The position numbers and the translations under genes were made by a program. Below are positions 1-11,021 of a stretch of 64,000 bases of DNA, in pieces. The notes beneath the pieces were generated by a model. The model was not told the DNA's origin and did no database searches. It worked only from the letters and a program-made list of their open reading frames with translations. Each line of letters begins with the position of its first letter. The first letter of the stretch is position 1. Source of the stretch: Psychrobacter raelei (lineage in GTDB: Bacteria > Pseudomonadota > Gammaproteobacteria > Pseudomonadales > Moraxellaceae); contig NZ_CP093310.2 of NCBI RefSeq assembly GCF_022631235.3, forward strand, positions 2,728,001-2,792,000, given 5' to 3'.

Positions 1-1135
1 GTAGCTTGGGCATATCCACACGCTCACTTTGTATCGACTCTTCGTTCTCCAAACGAGACAACAGCAACAAATCATTGATAATCTGATTCATACGCACGGT
101 TTGCTGAGTCATAAGGCTAAAGCCGCGTCGCCATTTGGGGTCCAAATCTGGCTGGTCTGAGAAGGTTTCGATATAACCCATTATTACTGTAAGCGGGGTT
201 CGCAGCTCGTGTGAAACATTACCCACGAAGTCTTTACGCATCTGCTCTAAATGATGCAAGCGGGTCACGTCATAGATAATCAGTAGCTTCTCTGTGCCAA
301 AATGAGTGACCTCACACTGCAAAAACCGCTCATAATCGCGCCAAGAGCGCATTCTTAAGCCATCGTTAGGAGAGACGGCATCGACATAATACGCTTTAAA
401 CTCAGGCGCATCTATTAAGTCTAAGATACTGCGACCTTGGTCTTGTGAGCGTAAAGCCAGTAAGGTTTCGGCTGCCTGATTCCACCACTCCAAGCTGTCA
501 TCTTTATCCAGCAAAATAACCGCATCTTGCAAAGCCAGTAATGAGCTGCGGATTTTTTTAATCAGACCCATCATTCTTTGGTGGGTCATTTGCTCTTGTC
601 TTTTGCTCTCATAAAGCTGATTGGCCATAAACGTCATACTGCCTGACAACTCAGGCGGCGGCAGGGTTAACGACTTACTCATCCAGCCATAAAACTGCTG
701 AACCGAGTACAAGCGCCACACATAGTACAGTACCAGTGCCACGATAATCCCCCAAGGCAGCGCATTCATATAGTGACCTAATAAAGCCCCTAGCAAAATT
801 AATATGACCAACCACTTAAAGTCTGACCAGAGCAACGTGGCTCTGGGATTTTTATTATCGGGCAGTGGCTCTATGATGTTTTTGGAATTAGTGTCGCTAA
901 GGTTCTGATACAGATTACTGTAGGGGTTTTTATAAGGACTGCTTTTGGTTACTTTTTTAAGAGGTGTGGCTGTTGTAGCACCATCAAAGCCATCTATTAA
1001 GCGCTCTTTATTCTCATCACTTACCGTCACCTGCTCAGAGACAGCCTCCCCGACCTCTAACTGCTGTTGATGAGGCATATCAGACTGACGGCCCAGCTTA
1101 GAAGCTGAATTAGACTGTGATTTAGACTGGCTCAT
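1..1135 (-). CDS. phoR: Phosphate regulon sensor histidine kinase PhoR (C-terminus outside window)
   Basis: This is an inner-membrane histidine kinase that phosphorylates PhoB when phosphate is scarce. The reading frame starts at the ATG at 1135 and stays open to the window edge, giving about 378 residues. The order is a polar Ser/Gln/Lys-rich N-terminal tail of about 85 residues, two hydrophobic segments (core WLVILILLGALLG, then WGIIVALVLYYVW), a PAS-like region, and a HisKA dimerisation segment with the phospho-accepting histidine in VGNVSHELRTPL near residue 307. The ATPase domain lies beyond the edge. It is downstream of phoB on the same strand with a 185-nt spacer, the usual phoB-phoR order. 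The polar N-terminal extension is longer than in E. coli PhoR. The assignment rests on the HisKA motif plus the neighbouring phoB. Confidence 0.9.
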   Translation of the reverse strand, partial: MSQSKSQSNSASKLGRQSDMPHQQQLEVGEAVSEQVTVSDENKERLIDGFDGATTATPLKKVTKSSPYKNPYSNLYQNLSDTNSKNIIEPLPDNKNPRATLLWSDFKWLVILILLGALLGHYMNALPWGIIVALVLYYVWRLYSVQQFYGWMSKSLTLPPPELSGSMTFMANQLYESKRQEQMTHQRMMGLIKKIRSSLLALQDAVILLDKDDSLEWWNQAAETLLALRSQDQGRSILDLIDAPEFKAYYVDAVSPNDGLRMRSWRDYERFLQCEVTHFGTEKLLIIYDVTRLHHLEQMRKDFVGNVSHELRTPLTVIMGYIETFSDQPDLDPKWRRGFSLMTQQTVRMNQIINDLLLLSRLENEESIQSERVDMPKL

Positions 1136-1320
1136 GGTGCTCTCAACTTAACAATAATCAATAATAGAGTTGGCCCCAAGCTCTTAGTTAACGTCGATAT
1201 CTGCTTAACCTTTATGGCAGGCAGTAGCAAAGATGCCGTGTAAAAATCGACTTTTAACACCAAGAGCGCCGCCTGATCAGCAGCGTTCAATAGGACAAAA
1301 AACCAGTTAATGACTTACAA

Positions 1321-2022
1321 TTAGCCATTACGCTGAGTTGAAAAGCGGTAACCGGTGCCGCGTACCGTTTGGATAAACTCAGCATAGTTATACGGTTCAA
1401 GCACTTTACGTAAGCGGCGGATATGCACATCAATGGTTCTGTCTTCGACATAGACGTTGCCACCCCATACTTGGTCTAACAGCTGAGTACGGGTATAAGC
1501 CCGCTCTGGATGGCTCATAAAAAATGCCAATAGACGGTATTCGGTCGGACCAATTTCAAGCGGGGTACCATCGGCTGACAACCTTTGGCTGACTGGGTCT
1601 AGACTTAAGCCTTCAGCTTCAATAGGCTTGTCACCTGATAAGGCGCTGCTACGGCGCAGTACTGCCTTAATCCGTGAGACCAGCTCGCGGGTGGAGAACG
1701 GCTTGGTGATATAATCATCTGCCCCCGCATCTAAGCCTTGTACTTTATTGTCTTCCTCGCCGCGCGCAGTCAGCATAATTATGGGAATCTCAGAGAGCAG
1801 TTCATCTTTTTTTAGACGGCGGCACAGATCGATACCGGATTGGTTACCCGGTAACATCCAATCTAATAAGATCATAGCTGGTCTATGGTCTACCACTTGA
1901 CTGTGCGCTTCACTGACATCTTCGGCCTGCAGACACTCAAAGCCTGCCATTTCTAAGGTAGTGACGATCATCTCGCGAATGGCAGGCTCGTCTTCTACAA
2001 CTAGTATGGTTTCGATATTCAT
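1321..2022 (-). CDS. phoB: Phosphate regulon response regulator PhoB
   Basis: An OmpR/PhoB-family transcription factor of 233 residues that activates Pho-regulon promoters after phosphorylation by PhoR. The receiver domain has the acidic pair E10/D11, the phospho-acceptor D54 (ILLDWMLPG), the switch Thr in MLTAR and the conserved Lys in ITKPF. The C-terminal winged helix carries the recognition-helix signature [15 protein letters not shown] and ends [10 protein letters not shown]. Length matches the family (about 229). phoR follows on the same strand, and a candidate Pho box lies about 80 nt upstream of the start, consistent with autoregulation. Confidence 0.95.
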   Translation of the reverse strand: MNIETILVVEDEPAIREMIVTTLEMAGFECLQAEDVSEAHSQVVDHRPAMILLDWMLPGNQSGIDLCRRLKKDELLSEIPIIMLTARGEEDNKVQGLDAGADDYITKPFSTRELVSRIKAVLRRSSALSGDKPIEAEGLSLDPVSQRLSADGTPLEIGPTEYRLLAFFMSHPERAYTRTQLLDQVWGGNVYVEDRTIDVHIRRLRKVLEPYNYAEFIQTVRGTGYRFSTQRNG

Positions 2023-2103
2023 CTGTTTACTGTCCTATTATTGGCATATCTAATGGCTTATTGGCCACGCACTACAAAGGTAGGCAAATATTACCGTTAT
2101 ATT

Positions 2104-2123
2104 ACAACGTAAAATTATGACAG
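2104..2123 (-). promoter_or_regulatory. Candidate Pho box upstream of phoB
   Basis: On the minus strand this reads CTGTCATAATTTTACGTTGT. The first seven bases match the Pho-box half-site CTGTCAT exactly; the second half-site is weak. It sits about 82 nt upstream of the phoB start, where an autoregulatory PhoB site would be expected. The call is inferred from one good half-site only. Confidence 0.4.
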
Positions 2124-2264
2124 TTAGATGAAAAAAGTGTAACTGATGAGATTAAGCGCAACCTTGTATTTTATAAACGCCCTATATTAGGCTTTTTAAA
2201 CAGACTGTATCATCATACTAATATATCACCCTTTACATATCATGTGCTGCTAAAGACGTTGTTA

Positions 2265-2705
2265 TTAACTTATTTCCAAAATAAAGTTTAAGGGCCCATC
2301 ATTGTCTGCCTGAACCAGCATATTGGCACCAAATTCCCCAGTGGCGACCTTATCATGTTGCTGCTTGGCATAATCGATCATCTGCTTAAACAGCTCACTG
2401 GCCTGTGCAGGCGGCATTGCCCCACCAAAATCAGGACGACGCCCCTTATCGGTCTTTGCCATCAACGTAAACTGCGACACCAGCAGCAAGCCACCCGCCA
2501 CTTGCTGTACATTTTTATCCAGCTTACCGGCGTCATTATCAAATATTCGGTAACCCAAAATTTTATCAATCATCTTTTGGGCGCTCTCTAATGTATCTTC
2601 TGGGCCCAAACCAATATAGGCCAATATACCCTGCTCAATTTGACCCACAATCTGATTGTCCACACGCACACTGGCGGCGCTGACTCGCTGTATTAAGGCT
2701 TTCAT
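2265..2705 (-). CDS. dtd: D-aminoacyl-tRNA deacylase
   Basis: A cytoplasmic proofreading enzyme that hydrolyses D-aminoacyl-tRNA, and also glycyl-tRNA-Ala in known homologues. The 146-residue length is typical. The family motif SQFTLMA is present around residue 77, and the C-terminal Gly-cisPro element is NDGPLNFILE where most members have NDGPVT. The protein starts MKALIQRVSAASVRV, as in E. coli Dtd. It is divergent from psd and on the same strand as phoB, with a 242-nt spacer that suggests separate transcription. Confidence 0.95.
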   Translation of the reverse strand: MKALIQRVSAASVRVDNQIVGQIEQGILAYIGLGPEDTLESAQKMIDKILGYRIFDNDAGKLDKNVQQVAGGLLLVSQFTLMAKTDKGRRPDFGGAMPPAQASELFKQMIDYAKQQHDKVATGEFGANMLVQADNDGPLNFILEIS

Positions 2706-2917
2706 AATATCTGCTCCTGTATTTTACTGGCACTCTTTATTTATCTAATGGTTTAGCCGCTATGTTTTATAGTGATTTATAAGCGGCAGGTCTACTTACG
2801 GACGACCTTGCTTAATCTTGATTATGCTAAACTAGGTGCTCCTTAACTTTTAGTTTTTATCACTGGCAAGTTTATGTTATCTAAACCAGTGATGATCCCC
2901 CATTTTTACAGCTTACG

Positions 2918-3829
2918 ATGATCTCTTTTATGAAAAACTTAATGAAAGCCTCTTTAAAAAAACAAGCCGAGCAGCTGCTCACTCGTGATGGCTTATTTAC
3001 TGCAGCTCAGCACTTAGTGCCGCAGCAAAAACTCAGTGAAACGGCCGGACGTCTGGCTGCCAGCCAAAACCCTCTGGTCAAAAAAGCCTTTGTGCATACT
3101 TTTGCCAAAGCCTATGGCATTAGCTTAGAGGAATACGCGCGCAAGAACTTAGGCGATTTTAAAAGCTTCAATGACTTTTTTACCCGAGAGCTTGCGCAGG
3201 ACGCCCGCCCCATTGATGACACCAAAGACGGTATTGTCTCTCCAGCAGACGGTATGATTTCACAGATTGGCCATATTCAGCAAGGCCAAATCTTGCAGGC
3301 TAAAGGCCGTGATTATTCGGTGAGCCATCTGTTAGCAGACACCGATAATAAGCACAGCAGCTACTATGAGGGCGGCAGCTTCGCTACGGTATACTTAGCA
3401 CCTAGCAACTACCATAGAGTGCATATGCCGTTCGATGGCACCTTAGTTGAGACACGCTATGTACCTGGCAGCTTGTTCTCAGTAAACAATGTCACAGCCG
3501 CCAATGTTCCTGATTTATTCGCCCGCAATGAGCGTTTGGTGTGTGTGTTTGATACTGAGTTTGGCCGTGCTGTGGTGGTGCTGGTCGGCGCTATGATTGT
3601 GGCGGGTATCGAGACAGTCGCCACGGGTAAAATTGATCGCAGCGACCGTATCCAAACTTTAGAGCACACGCTTAGCTTAAAAAAAGGCGATGAGCTGGGC
3701 CGCTTCTATTTGGGCTCAACCGCTATTGTGGTCATGCCAAAGTCTGCAGGCGTCAACTGGGCACAAGACATGCAGCATGGTGCTGTAGTGCAGATGGGTC
3801 AGCTGCTGGGTGTGGCTGACAAAGCCTAA
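2918..3829 (+). CDS. psd: Phosphatidylserine decarboxylase proenzyme
   Basis: A membrane-associated pyruvoyl enzyme that makes phosphatidylethanolamine from phosphatidylserine. It self-cleaves within LGST (seen near residue 267 in FYLGSTAIVVMP), where the Ser becomes the pyruvoyl group. The catalytic Asp (SPADGMISQIG) and His (PSNYHRVHMPF) are present. Its 303 residues are slightly fewer than in E. coli (322). The ATG at 2918 has no obvious Shine-Dalgarno sequence; an in-frame ATG at 2930 is a possible alternative. The gene is monocistronic, between divergent dtd and a convergent HD-domain gene. Confidence 0.95.
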   Translation: MISFMKNLMKASLKKQAEQLLTRDGLFTAAQHLVPQQKLSETAGRLAASQNPLVKKAFVHTFAKAYGISLEEYARKNLGDFKSFNDFFTRELAQDARPIDDTKDGIVSPADGMISQIGHIQQGQILQAKGRDYSVSHLLADTDNKHSSYYEGGSFATVYLAPSNYHRVHMPFDGTLVETRYVPGSLFSVNNVTAANVPDLFARNERLVCVFDTEFGRAVVVLVGAMIVAGIETVATGKIDRSDRIQTLEHTLSLKKGDELGRFYLGSTAIVVMPKSAGVNWAQDMQHGAVVQMGQLLGVADKA

Positions 3830-3857
3830 CTACCTACGATGAGTCTATGCTTGACAA

Positions 3858-3890
3858 TATAAAGGTGCAGCGAATGCACCTTTATTTATC
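3858..3890 (+). terminator. Hairpin between convergent psd and HD-domain gene
   Basis: An 11-bp stem (ATAAAGGTGCA pairing with TGCACCTTTAT) around a GCGA-like loop, with A/T-rich flanks. It lies 28 nt after the psd stop and just before the 3' end of the convergent gene, so it may serve both. The T tract is interrupted. Confidence 0.6.
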
Positions 3891-3907
3891 GCATTTTTTA
3901 TTGATAA

Positions 3908-4525
3908 CTAAGCGTCTAATAACCAGCCCTGCTTGGTCGCATAATCAAGCTGTAGCTCTATCCACTCATGGATAACTGGAAAACTGGTTGCTATAAATGC
4001 ATGCATACCTGCCACTTGGGAGCGCTTCACCCCATGATCACGCCATGTTTTGCCTTGAGTATTTAGGTTTAATAAAAATGGCAATAAACGATCTATTGCT
4101 TTTAATAACTGAGTCTCAGCACTGCTTCCACTTTCTTGCTCATCCCACACCTCAAGCAAGTTGCTGATGCCATTACCGCTATGTGCCTGCAAACGTACAA
4201 TCCCTTCTCTCTCCTCAATATGTGCCTCACTGCGACTCTCAGCGTATAAAAACGTATCGCCGGCATCAATCTCACCCAAGTCATGCACCAAAGCCAGTTT
4301 TAACAGCTTCTCATGATTGACATCAAGCTGAAATAGCTCAGCGATAGACCAACACGCCATGGCCAAATGCCAAGAATGCTCAGCTGAGTTCTCAAAGCGA
4401 GTGGTCTGCGGCACATAGCTACGCCGATCCACGCGTTTTAAGGCATCAAGCTCTAACAAAAACTCAGTAATTTGGGTCATATCCAGCGCTTTATCGCGGT
4501 GTGTATTGGGCGGGGTGAGCGGCAT
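3908..4525 (-). CDS. HD-domain phosphohydrolase, YfbR-like (possible 5'-deoxynucleotidase)
   Basis: A cytoplasmic 205-residue HD-fold metal-dependent phosphohydrolase. The metal-binding pattern is visible: His in ENSAEHSWHLAM, the HD pair in LALVHDLGEIDAGDTF, and a later Asp in LKAIDRLLPFLLN. YfbR of E. coli, a 5'-deoxyribonucleotidase, has a similar size and motif spacing, but substrate cannot be read from sequence. The second Met (residue 16) is a plausible alternative start that would bring the N-terminus closer to the family. It converges with psd and is likely monocistronic. Confidence 0.75.
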   Translation of the reverse strand: MPLTPPNTHRDKALDMTQITEFLLELDALKRVDRRSYVPQTTRFENSAEHSWHLAMACWSIAELFQLDVNHEKLLKLALVHDLGEIDAGDTFLYAESRSEAHIEEREGIVRLQAHSGNGISNLLEVWDEQESGSSAETQLLKAIDRLLPFLLNLNTQGKTWRDHGVKRSQVAGMHAFIATSFPVIHEWIELQLDYATKQGWLLDA

Positions 4526-4625
4526 AATAAACCTTATATTTTGATAGATAATGTGGGTATAGGCTAATCGAATACAGTGGCTTATACAAGACTGCGCTAT
4601 GTGCTAAAGCATCTAATAACAGTCA

Positions 4626-4661
4626 TAAAAAAATCCGTGATAAATGGCATTATCACGGATT
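4626..4661 (-). terminator. Rho-independent terminator of the isochorismatase-like gene
   Basis: A perfect 12-bp stem (AATCCGTGATAA with TTATCACGGATT) followed on the minus strand by a run of seven T. It lies about 30 nt downstream of the gene ending at 4692. Confidence 0.85.
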
Positions 4662-4691
4662 AGTTACAGCAAGGCGTAAAGCCTGGATAGT

Positions 4692-5270
4692 TTATTTAAT
4701 TAACTGGCTAATGGCCTTAAACGTAGGGTCTTGGCTTGAACGACACAGCTCAAACAAAATGGCTTCGGTAGTGGTAACGACTGCGCCCGCTCTACGCATA
4801 CGACGAATGGCTTGACGGCGGTCATAAGCATCACGCGAGCCTGTGGCATCCGCAATCACGACTGGCTGCATACCATTATCAAGTAAATCCAGCACTGTTT
4901 GTAGCACGCAAACATGGGTCTCTACCCCAAAGACCAGTACAGAAATACGGTTTTGCTGCGCCAAATAATTCCAAGTCTCATCATTGTCACACGCGCTAAA
5001 GGTGACTTTTTCGATAATTTTGGCCTTCGAAGTATCTAGCACCTCCATGATCTCAGGCAGCGTCTCACCCAGCCCTTTTTTGTATTGCTCATTGAGCACA
5101 ATGGGGATGCCAAGTATTTGTAAGCCTTGAATAAGGGTAATGGTCTTTTTGATAATCTCTTCATGACGATAAATGTGCGGGGTAAGCTTTTGTTGCACAT
5201 CAATGATCATTGCCTGAGTATTTTCGCGCATGATGCGATAAGTTTTATCAGTGGTGATGGTTTGTGACAT
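4692..5270 (-). CDS. Isochorismatase-family cysteine hydrolase (ISOC-like)
   Basis: 192 residues with the family's triad: Asp in MIIDVQQKLTP (near residue 24), Lys in IIEKVTFSAC, and the nucleophilic Cys in GVETHVCVLQT. The surrounding pattern, including EQYKKGLGETLPE, DATGSRDAYDRRQAIRRMR and a GA.VTTTEAILFEL end, matches the ISOC1/ISOC2-type branch rather than true isochorismatases that work with siderophore genes. The substrate is unknown. It has its own terminator, and no siderophore genes are nearby. The start ATG at 5270 is preceded by AAGGAGC, a good ribosome binding site. Confidence 0.85.
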   Translation of the reverse strand: MSQTITTDKTYRIMRENTQAMIIDVQQKLTPHIYRHEEIIKKTITLIQGLQILGIPIVLNEQYKKGLGETLPEIMEVLDTSKAKIIEKVTFSACDNDETWNYLAQQNRISVLVFGVETHVCVLQTVLDLLDNGMQPVVIADATGSRDAYDRRQAIRRMRRAGAVVTTTEAILFELCRSSQDPTFKAISQLIK

Positions 5271-5419
5271 AACACGCTCCTTGTGTTGTTGGGGACAAAA
5301 ATACCTGTCTCTATTAAGTCATATTAGTGTCATCGGGTCAAACCCTTTGGTGCACACTTGTTGTAATTTGAAGCAAATTTAGAGTTGCCACTATGCTGAA
5401 CCTAAAATACAAAGCCGCG

Positions 5420-5818
5420 TTAATCATCCGCGATACCAACAATACTAATTTGACGCTCATAATAGCCCATATGACCATAATTACCGGCCTTACTAATCAC
5501 CGCCTTGACTCGGACTCGGTTTAGGGTATAAAAATTATCTACCACCCCTCTTTTTTTGGCCAAGTCGTCCAAGATATGACTTGGGTCTGAGATATGGTAT
5601 TGCACCCCTTGCTCGCTGGTAAGGCTAAATTGCTCCAAGCCTTTGGTCACCTTACCCACCAATACTTTTGGCGTGATAGCATCTTGACCCGCTTTGTGTG
5701 CCACAGTGCTCGATGCCAATTTGGCACTAGATATGAGACTAAGACCCACGCCCACCGCTGAGATTAAAAATAGCTTGGTAAGCGCTGACTTGCGATAGGG
5801 ATTTTTATTGTCAGTCAT
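5420..5818 (-). CDS. Unknown small exported or membrane-anchored protein, possible OB-fold
   Basis: I do not recognise this 132-residue protein. Residues 14-35 (LFLISAVGVGLSLISSAKLA) form one hydrophobic segment after a basic N-terminus, suggesting a signal anchor or signal peptide without a lipobox. The remainder alternates short beta-like stretches (PKVLVGKVTKGLEQFSL, RVRVKAVISKAGNYG, RQISIVGIAD), a pattern compatible with a small OB-fold; that is inference only. The start is preceded by a weak AAGGTAATACC. It is upstream of the isochorismatase-like gene with a 149-nt gap and downstream of the fadA terminator, so probably a separate unit. Confidence 0.6.
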   Translation of the reverse strand: MTDNKNPYRKSALTKLFLISAVGVGLSLISSAKLASSTVAHKAGQDAITPKVLVGKVTKGLEQFSLTSEQGVQYHISDPSHILDDLAKKRGVVDNFYTLNRVRVKAVISKAGNYGHMGYYERQISIVGIADD

Positions 5819-5871
5819 AAGGTATTACCTTTTAGCGAAAGCAGTATGTGTATGGCTTAATGTAAGTCCTA

Positions 5872-5909
5872 AAAAAGCACCTCTAACATTACGTCAGAGG
5901 TGCTTTTTA
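5872..5909 (-). terminator. Rho-independent terminator of fadBA
   Basis: A strong stem (GCACCTCT with AGAGGTGC, extended by A-T pairs) with T runs on both sides. It lies about 65 nt after the fadA stop on the minus strand and upstream of the unknown gene at 5420-5818. Confidence 0.85.
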
Positions 5910-5974
5910 TACAAGACGCTAATGGTTAACGTCTGCTACTGCAAAACAGCCATTTAATCACTTAAAATCAAGGA

Positions 5975-7165
<1,191 letters not shown>

Positions 7166-7308
7166 TTATTATTGTTAGGACTTACGCAAATAAATTTAGG
7201 TATTAAACTTCTGGCTTTATCTGTCAGACAGTGCAAATAAATGGCACTCTGTTATTAAAGCTATTATTGCCATAAGCCCTAATTAAATTGTTTTAACCGT
7301 TTATCGTA

Positions 7309-9468
7309 TTAGGCTTTTGGGTAAAATGTCTCGCCAGCCGCTGCCATATCACGGATTTTCTGCGGCGCTTCATACGCTTTGCCTAGGTGTGCATATTTCT
7401 CACATAGCGCTAAGTAGTTATCAAGGCCAACTTGGTCGATGTAACGGCATGGACCACCACGGAATGCAGGGAAGCCAACACCCATAATCATCGCCATGTC
7501 CGCTTCGCTTGGCGTCGCAACAATGTTGTCCTCTAAGCAGCGCACGGTTTCGTTACAGAAGGCCAGCATCATACGATCGATGATGGTTTGATCATCGAAC
7601 TGCTGCGTATCTGTATCAGTCGTGTCTTTAAGCAGTGCATAAGTGGCGTCGTCAGCAGTCTTCTTAGGCTTACCACGGCTGTCTTTTTCGTATTTGTAGA
7701 AGCCAACGCCATTTTTCTGACCCAGACGGTTGTTTTCAAACAGATGCTTGATAGCGCCTTTGTAATCTGGCTTCATGCGATCTGGGAAGCCTTCAGCCAT
7801 CACTTCTGCGCCGTGTACGCCAGTGTCTAGACCCACCACGTCGATTAAGTAGGCAGGACCCATAGGCCAGCCGAATTTCTCCATGACTTTATCAACATGA
7901 ACAAAGTCAGCGCCTTGTTTTAATAGCAGGTCAAACGCACCGAAGTATGGGAACAATACGCGGTTGACTAAGAAACCTGGGCAGTCATTGACCACAACAG
8001 GCACTTTACCCATACGCTGAGCTAACGCAACCGTGGTTGCAATGGCTTCTTCTGATGATTTTTCACCACGGATAACTTCCACTAGCGGCATGCGGTGCAC
8101 TGGGTTAAAGAAGTGCATACCCACGAAGTTCTCTGGACGCTCAAGCACAGTGGCTAGATGCGTGATAGAGATGGTTGAGGTGTTAGAAGCAAGGATAGCG
8201 TTTTCTTTTACTAAGCCTTCTACTTCTTTTAGTACCGCGTGTTTTACTTTTGGATTTTCAACAACCGCTTCGATCACGATGTCAGTTTCACCAAAGTCGC
8301 CGTAATTCAAAGTAGGACGGATACGGCTTAGCGTTTCACCCATTTGTGCTGGGGTCATTTTCTTACGCTCAACCATTTTACCTAATAGCTTGCTGGCTTC
8401 ACCCATACCTAAGTCTAATTGCTCAGACTTGATGTCTTTCATGATAATTGGCAAGCCTTTTGAAGCCGCTTGATAGGCAATACCGCCACCCATGATGCCA
8501 GCGCCAAGTACCGCCGCTTCATTGATGTCATGTGCATTTTTGGTGTGCTGTTTGGCAAGCTTCTTAACCGTTTGATCATTTAAGAATAGACCCACTAAGC
8601 TTTCTGCTTGTGGGGTCTTCGCCGCTTTGGCAAAACCGGCTGCTTCTACTTTAATCGCTTCATCACGGCCTAGATTGACATGCTTTTCGATGGTTTCGAT
8701 CGCAATGGCGGGCGCTGGGTACTGTTTTGGATTGGCTTTGGCAAAGATGGCCGCTTTAGCAGTGCTAAATGCCATAGTCTGCTCAAGCTGGTTTAGTTTA
8801 ACCGGCTGAAGCTTCTCTTCACGTTTGGCCTGCCAATCAAGATCGCCTGCGATACATTTTTTGACCAGATCCACGGCCGCTTCTTGTAAGTCATCTTGTG
8901 CTACCACAGCATCTACTAGACCCAGCTTCAACGCTTCAGCAGGTTTTTGTGCTTTACCGGTTGCAATCAGCTCTACTGCATTATCGATACCGATAACACG
9001 AGGTGTACGCACGCTACCACCGAAGCCTGGGAAGATACCCAACTGAGTCTCTGGTAGACCGATTTGTGCTTTGTCGCCCATGACACGGTATTCACAAACC
9101 AAAGTCATTTCACAGCCGCCGCCCAATGCTGCGCCATTAATGGCCGCAACTTTCGGGAATGGCAGGTCTTCAAAACGGTTAAATACACCGTTGATGTCAA
9201 CGATCCACTTTTCAATCTCAGCTGCTTCTTTATTAAAATGACCCACGAATTCTGTGATGTCAGCACCCGCGATAAAGACGCCTTTACTTGAGGTAACAAT
9301 TAAACCTTTTACATTATCTGCTTTTTCTAAGGCACTCACAGCTTCATCGAACTGCTTATTTGTTTCGGCATCAAACTTATTAACACTCTCACCCTCGGCG
9401 TTAAATTGCATGTTAGCAATACCTTCGTCTAACAGCGATACCGTAATGCGGTTACCTTGATATATCAT
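7309..9468 (-). CDS. fadB: Fatty acid oxidation complex alpha subunit FadB
   Basis: A multifunctional enzyme of 719 residues: N-terminal enoyl-CoA hydratase/isomerase (about 1-190), a linker, then NAD-dependent 3-hydroxyacyl-CoA dehydrogenase (from about 310). The crotonase region has [10 protein letters not shown] and [16 protein letters not shown] with the catalytic glutamates. The Rossmann loop is [15 protein letters not shown], and the dehydrogenase His lies in [14 protein letters not shown]. The start is well supported by AAGGAGATTTAC before the ATG. It is the first gene of fadBA. The 473-nt region upstream is shared with divergent ispA. Confidence 0.97.
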   Translation of the reverse strand: MIYQGNRITVSLLDEGIANMQFNAEGESVNKFDAETNKQFDEAVSALEKADNVKGLIVTSSKGVFIAGADITEFVGHFNKEAAEIEKWIVDINGVFNRFEDLPFPKVAAINGAALGGGCEMTLVCEYRVMGDKAQIGLPETQLGIFPGFGGSVRTPRVIGIDNAVELIATGKAQKPAEALKLGLVDAVVAQDDLQEAAVDLVKKCIAGDLDWQAKREEKLQPVKLNQLEQTMAFSTAKAAIFAKANPKQYPAPAIAIETIEKHVNLGRDEAIKVEAAGFAKAAKTPQAESLVGLFLNDQTVKKLAKQHTKNAHDINEAAVLGAGIMGGGIAYQAASKGLPIIMKDIKSEQLDLGMGEASKLLGKMVERKKMTPAQMGETLSRIRPTLNYGDFGETDIVIEAVVENPKVKHAVLKEVEGLVKENAILASNTSTISITHLATVLERPENFVGMHFFNPVHRMPLVEVIRGEKSSEEAIATTVALAQRMGKVPVVVNDCPGFLVNRVLFPYFGAFDLLLKQGADFVHVDKVMEKFGWPMGPAYLIDVVGLDTGVHGAEVMAEGFPDRMKPDYKGAIKHLFENNRLGQKNGVGFYKYEKDSRGKPKKTADDATYALLKDTTDTDTQQFDDQTIIDRMMLAFCNETVRCLEDNIVATPSEADMAMIMGVGFPAFRGGPCRYIDQVGLDNYLALCEKYAHLGKAYEAPQKIRDMAAAGETFYPKA

Positions 9469-9941
9469 GTAAATCTCCTTGTTATTTTATAGCGCTTTTT
9501 TTTCAGTCCTGACAGCAAGTGTTTGCTTCAGAATCTAAACTTAGGTCAATGTAGGTCGGGGAATGGATTGAATCATACATGTCTTGATTTTATAGCACTA
9601 AACGCGGGGCAGCTGTATTAAATTTCTATTATATGGTTGCCCGTTTCTATCTGCTCCTACAATCTCTACGCCGGTTAGTGTAGGGGATTTAACCCCCCGC
9701 TGTCACAGCGCAATGACTGACTCATAGGTCATATATTTTCTATAATGGATGTGCGTGTTACGATTGTCAAAAGCTGCTACGTACGGCATTGGTAACTTAA
9801 CTGCGCCTTATCTGTGCCGTTTTTAATTGTAATTGGTCATGGGTAAAGGCCAGCGGCTACGCTAAATTTCTCCCTCTCATGGTAAACTACGCCTCCTAAC
9901 CTTCTCTTATCGTCCTAATTTTGTTTATCGGGTCCGCTTTT
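9469..9941. other. Intergenic region between divergent fadB and ispA
   Basis: It holds the fadB ribosome binding site (9471-9477), a GGGG-ATTTA-CCCC hairpin and a GCTGT/ACAGC hairpin near 9687-9711, and one candidate plus-strand promoter. No coding sequence is evident, and I could not identify a FadR- or PsrA-type operator with confidence. Confidence 0.5.
9718..9746 (+). promoter_or_regulatory. Candidate promoter for ispA
   Basis: A consensus -10 TATAAT at 9741-9746 with a poor -35 (TGACTC) 17 bp upstream. It would give a leader of about 190 nt before ispA. Only the -10 is convincing. Confidence 0.35.
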
Positions 9942-10877
9942 ATGACTAATCAGCACCTCAACTTTGACACTCTCAGCCAACAGGTCATCTCTACCTTACA
10001 AGCGGATATCGAGACCCTGCTTAATCATGCCAATCTGCCTAGTCCCTTACATGAGGCCTGCCACTATGCCATGACTGGGCAAGGCAAAAAAGTGCGTCCA
10101 TTGCTAGTGGCCAGCGGCTATCTTACCGTGCTTGCCAGTAGTCAGGCGGCCACAATCGACACCTTACCCCTCTTTGATGACAACTGTCGCCGTGCCATGT
10201 TAGCGGTTGAATTCTTGCACACCTACTCACTAATTCATGATGATCTGCCTTGTATGGATGACGATGACTTGCGCCGTGGCCGTCCCACTTGCCATATTAA
10301 GTTTGGTGAGGCGACAGCCCTGCTGGCCGGCGATGTGTTGCAGACCTTGGCTTTTGAAGCTTTAAGCGCTGACTTGCCTGGTTTTGCGCCCATATCCAAT
10401 GACAAAGCGGCCAGCTTACTTACCCTTTTTGCACCCCGTGCCCGCCGCATGGTGTCAGGTCAGATGCTGGACTTAAATGCTGAGAACAAACAAGTGAGTC
10501 AGCCTCAGCTTGAGGCCATTCACCGCGATAAAACTGGGGCGTTAATTGAGGCTGCGGTGTTAATGGGCGCCGCCTGCGCTGATGCCAATGACACTCAGTA
10601 CCAAGCCCTTACTTCATTTGCCACTAATGTGGGCTTAGCATTTCAGGTCCAAGACGATATCTTGGATGTCACCTCAAGTACTGATACTTTAGGCAAGCCT
10701 ACTGGCAGTGATGAGGGACTTAACAAATCGACTTATGTCAAATTGATGGGCGTAGAGGCTGCCACCGACTATGCCAAGTCATTATTTTTGGCGGCAAATC
10801 AAGCCATTGATGATAATTTTGATAAAAATAGCAGCTTAATCGACTTAGCACAGTGGTTGTGGCAGCGTCAAAAATAA
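9942..10877 (+). CDS. ispA: Polyprenyl (farnesyl/geranyl) diphosphate synthase
   Basis: Condenses isopentenyl diphosphate with allylic diphosphates to make farnesyl diphosphate for quinones and undecaprenyl carrier. The first Asp-rich motif is DDLPCMDDDDLRRG, the second QVQDDILD, with KLGKPTGSDEGLNKSTY-like sequence after it, as in IspA of proteobacteria. I chose the ATG at 9942 (MTNQHLNFDTLS, 311 residues); an in-frame TTG at 9921 would add seven residues without a clear ribosome binding site. It is the first gene of a plus-strand run that also includes ispE, another isoprenoid gene, about 4.3 kb away. Confidence 0.92.
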   Translation: MTNQHLNFDTLSQQVISTLQADIETLLNHANLPSPLHEACHYAMTGQGKKVRPLLVASGYLTVLASSQAATIDTLPLFDDNCRRAMLAVEFLHTYSLIHDDLPCMDDDDLRRGRPTCHIKFGEATALLAGDVLQTLAFEALSADLPGFAPISNDKAASLLTLFAPRARRMVSGQMLDLNAENKQVSQPQLEAIHRDKTGALIEAAVLMGAACADANDTQYQALTSFATNVGLAFQVQDDILDVTSSTDTLGKPTGSDEGLNKSTYVKLMGVEAATDYAKSLFLAANQAIDDNFDKNSSLIDLAQWLWQRQK

Positions 10878-11021
10878 CAAGCTTGATACGCTATCGATAC
10901 TATTAGCCCCTATCATATTTGATTATAATAGATAACTTATACTGTCAGCTGTTGGGCAGGCTTAGCTTAATCAATAAGCGGCGCTTTTGACTTAACTCTT
11001 TATCATAGCAACCGGAAAATT

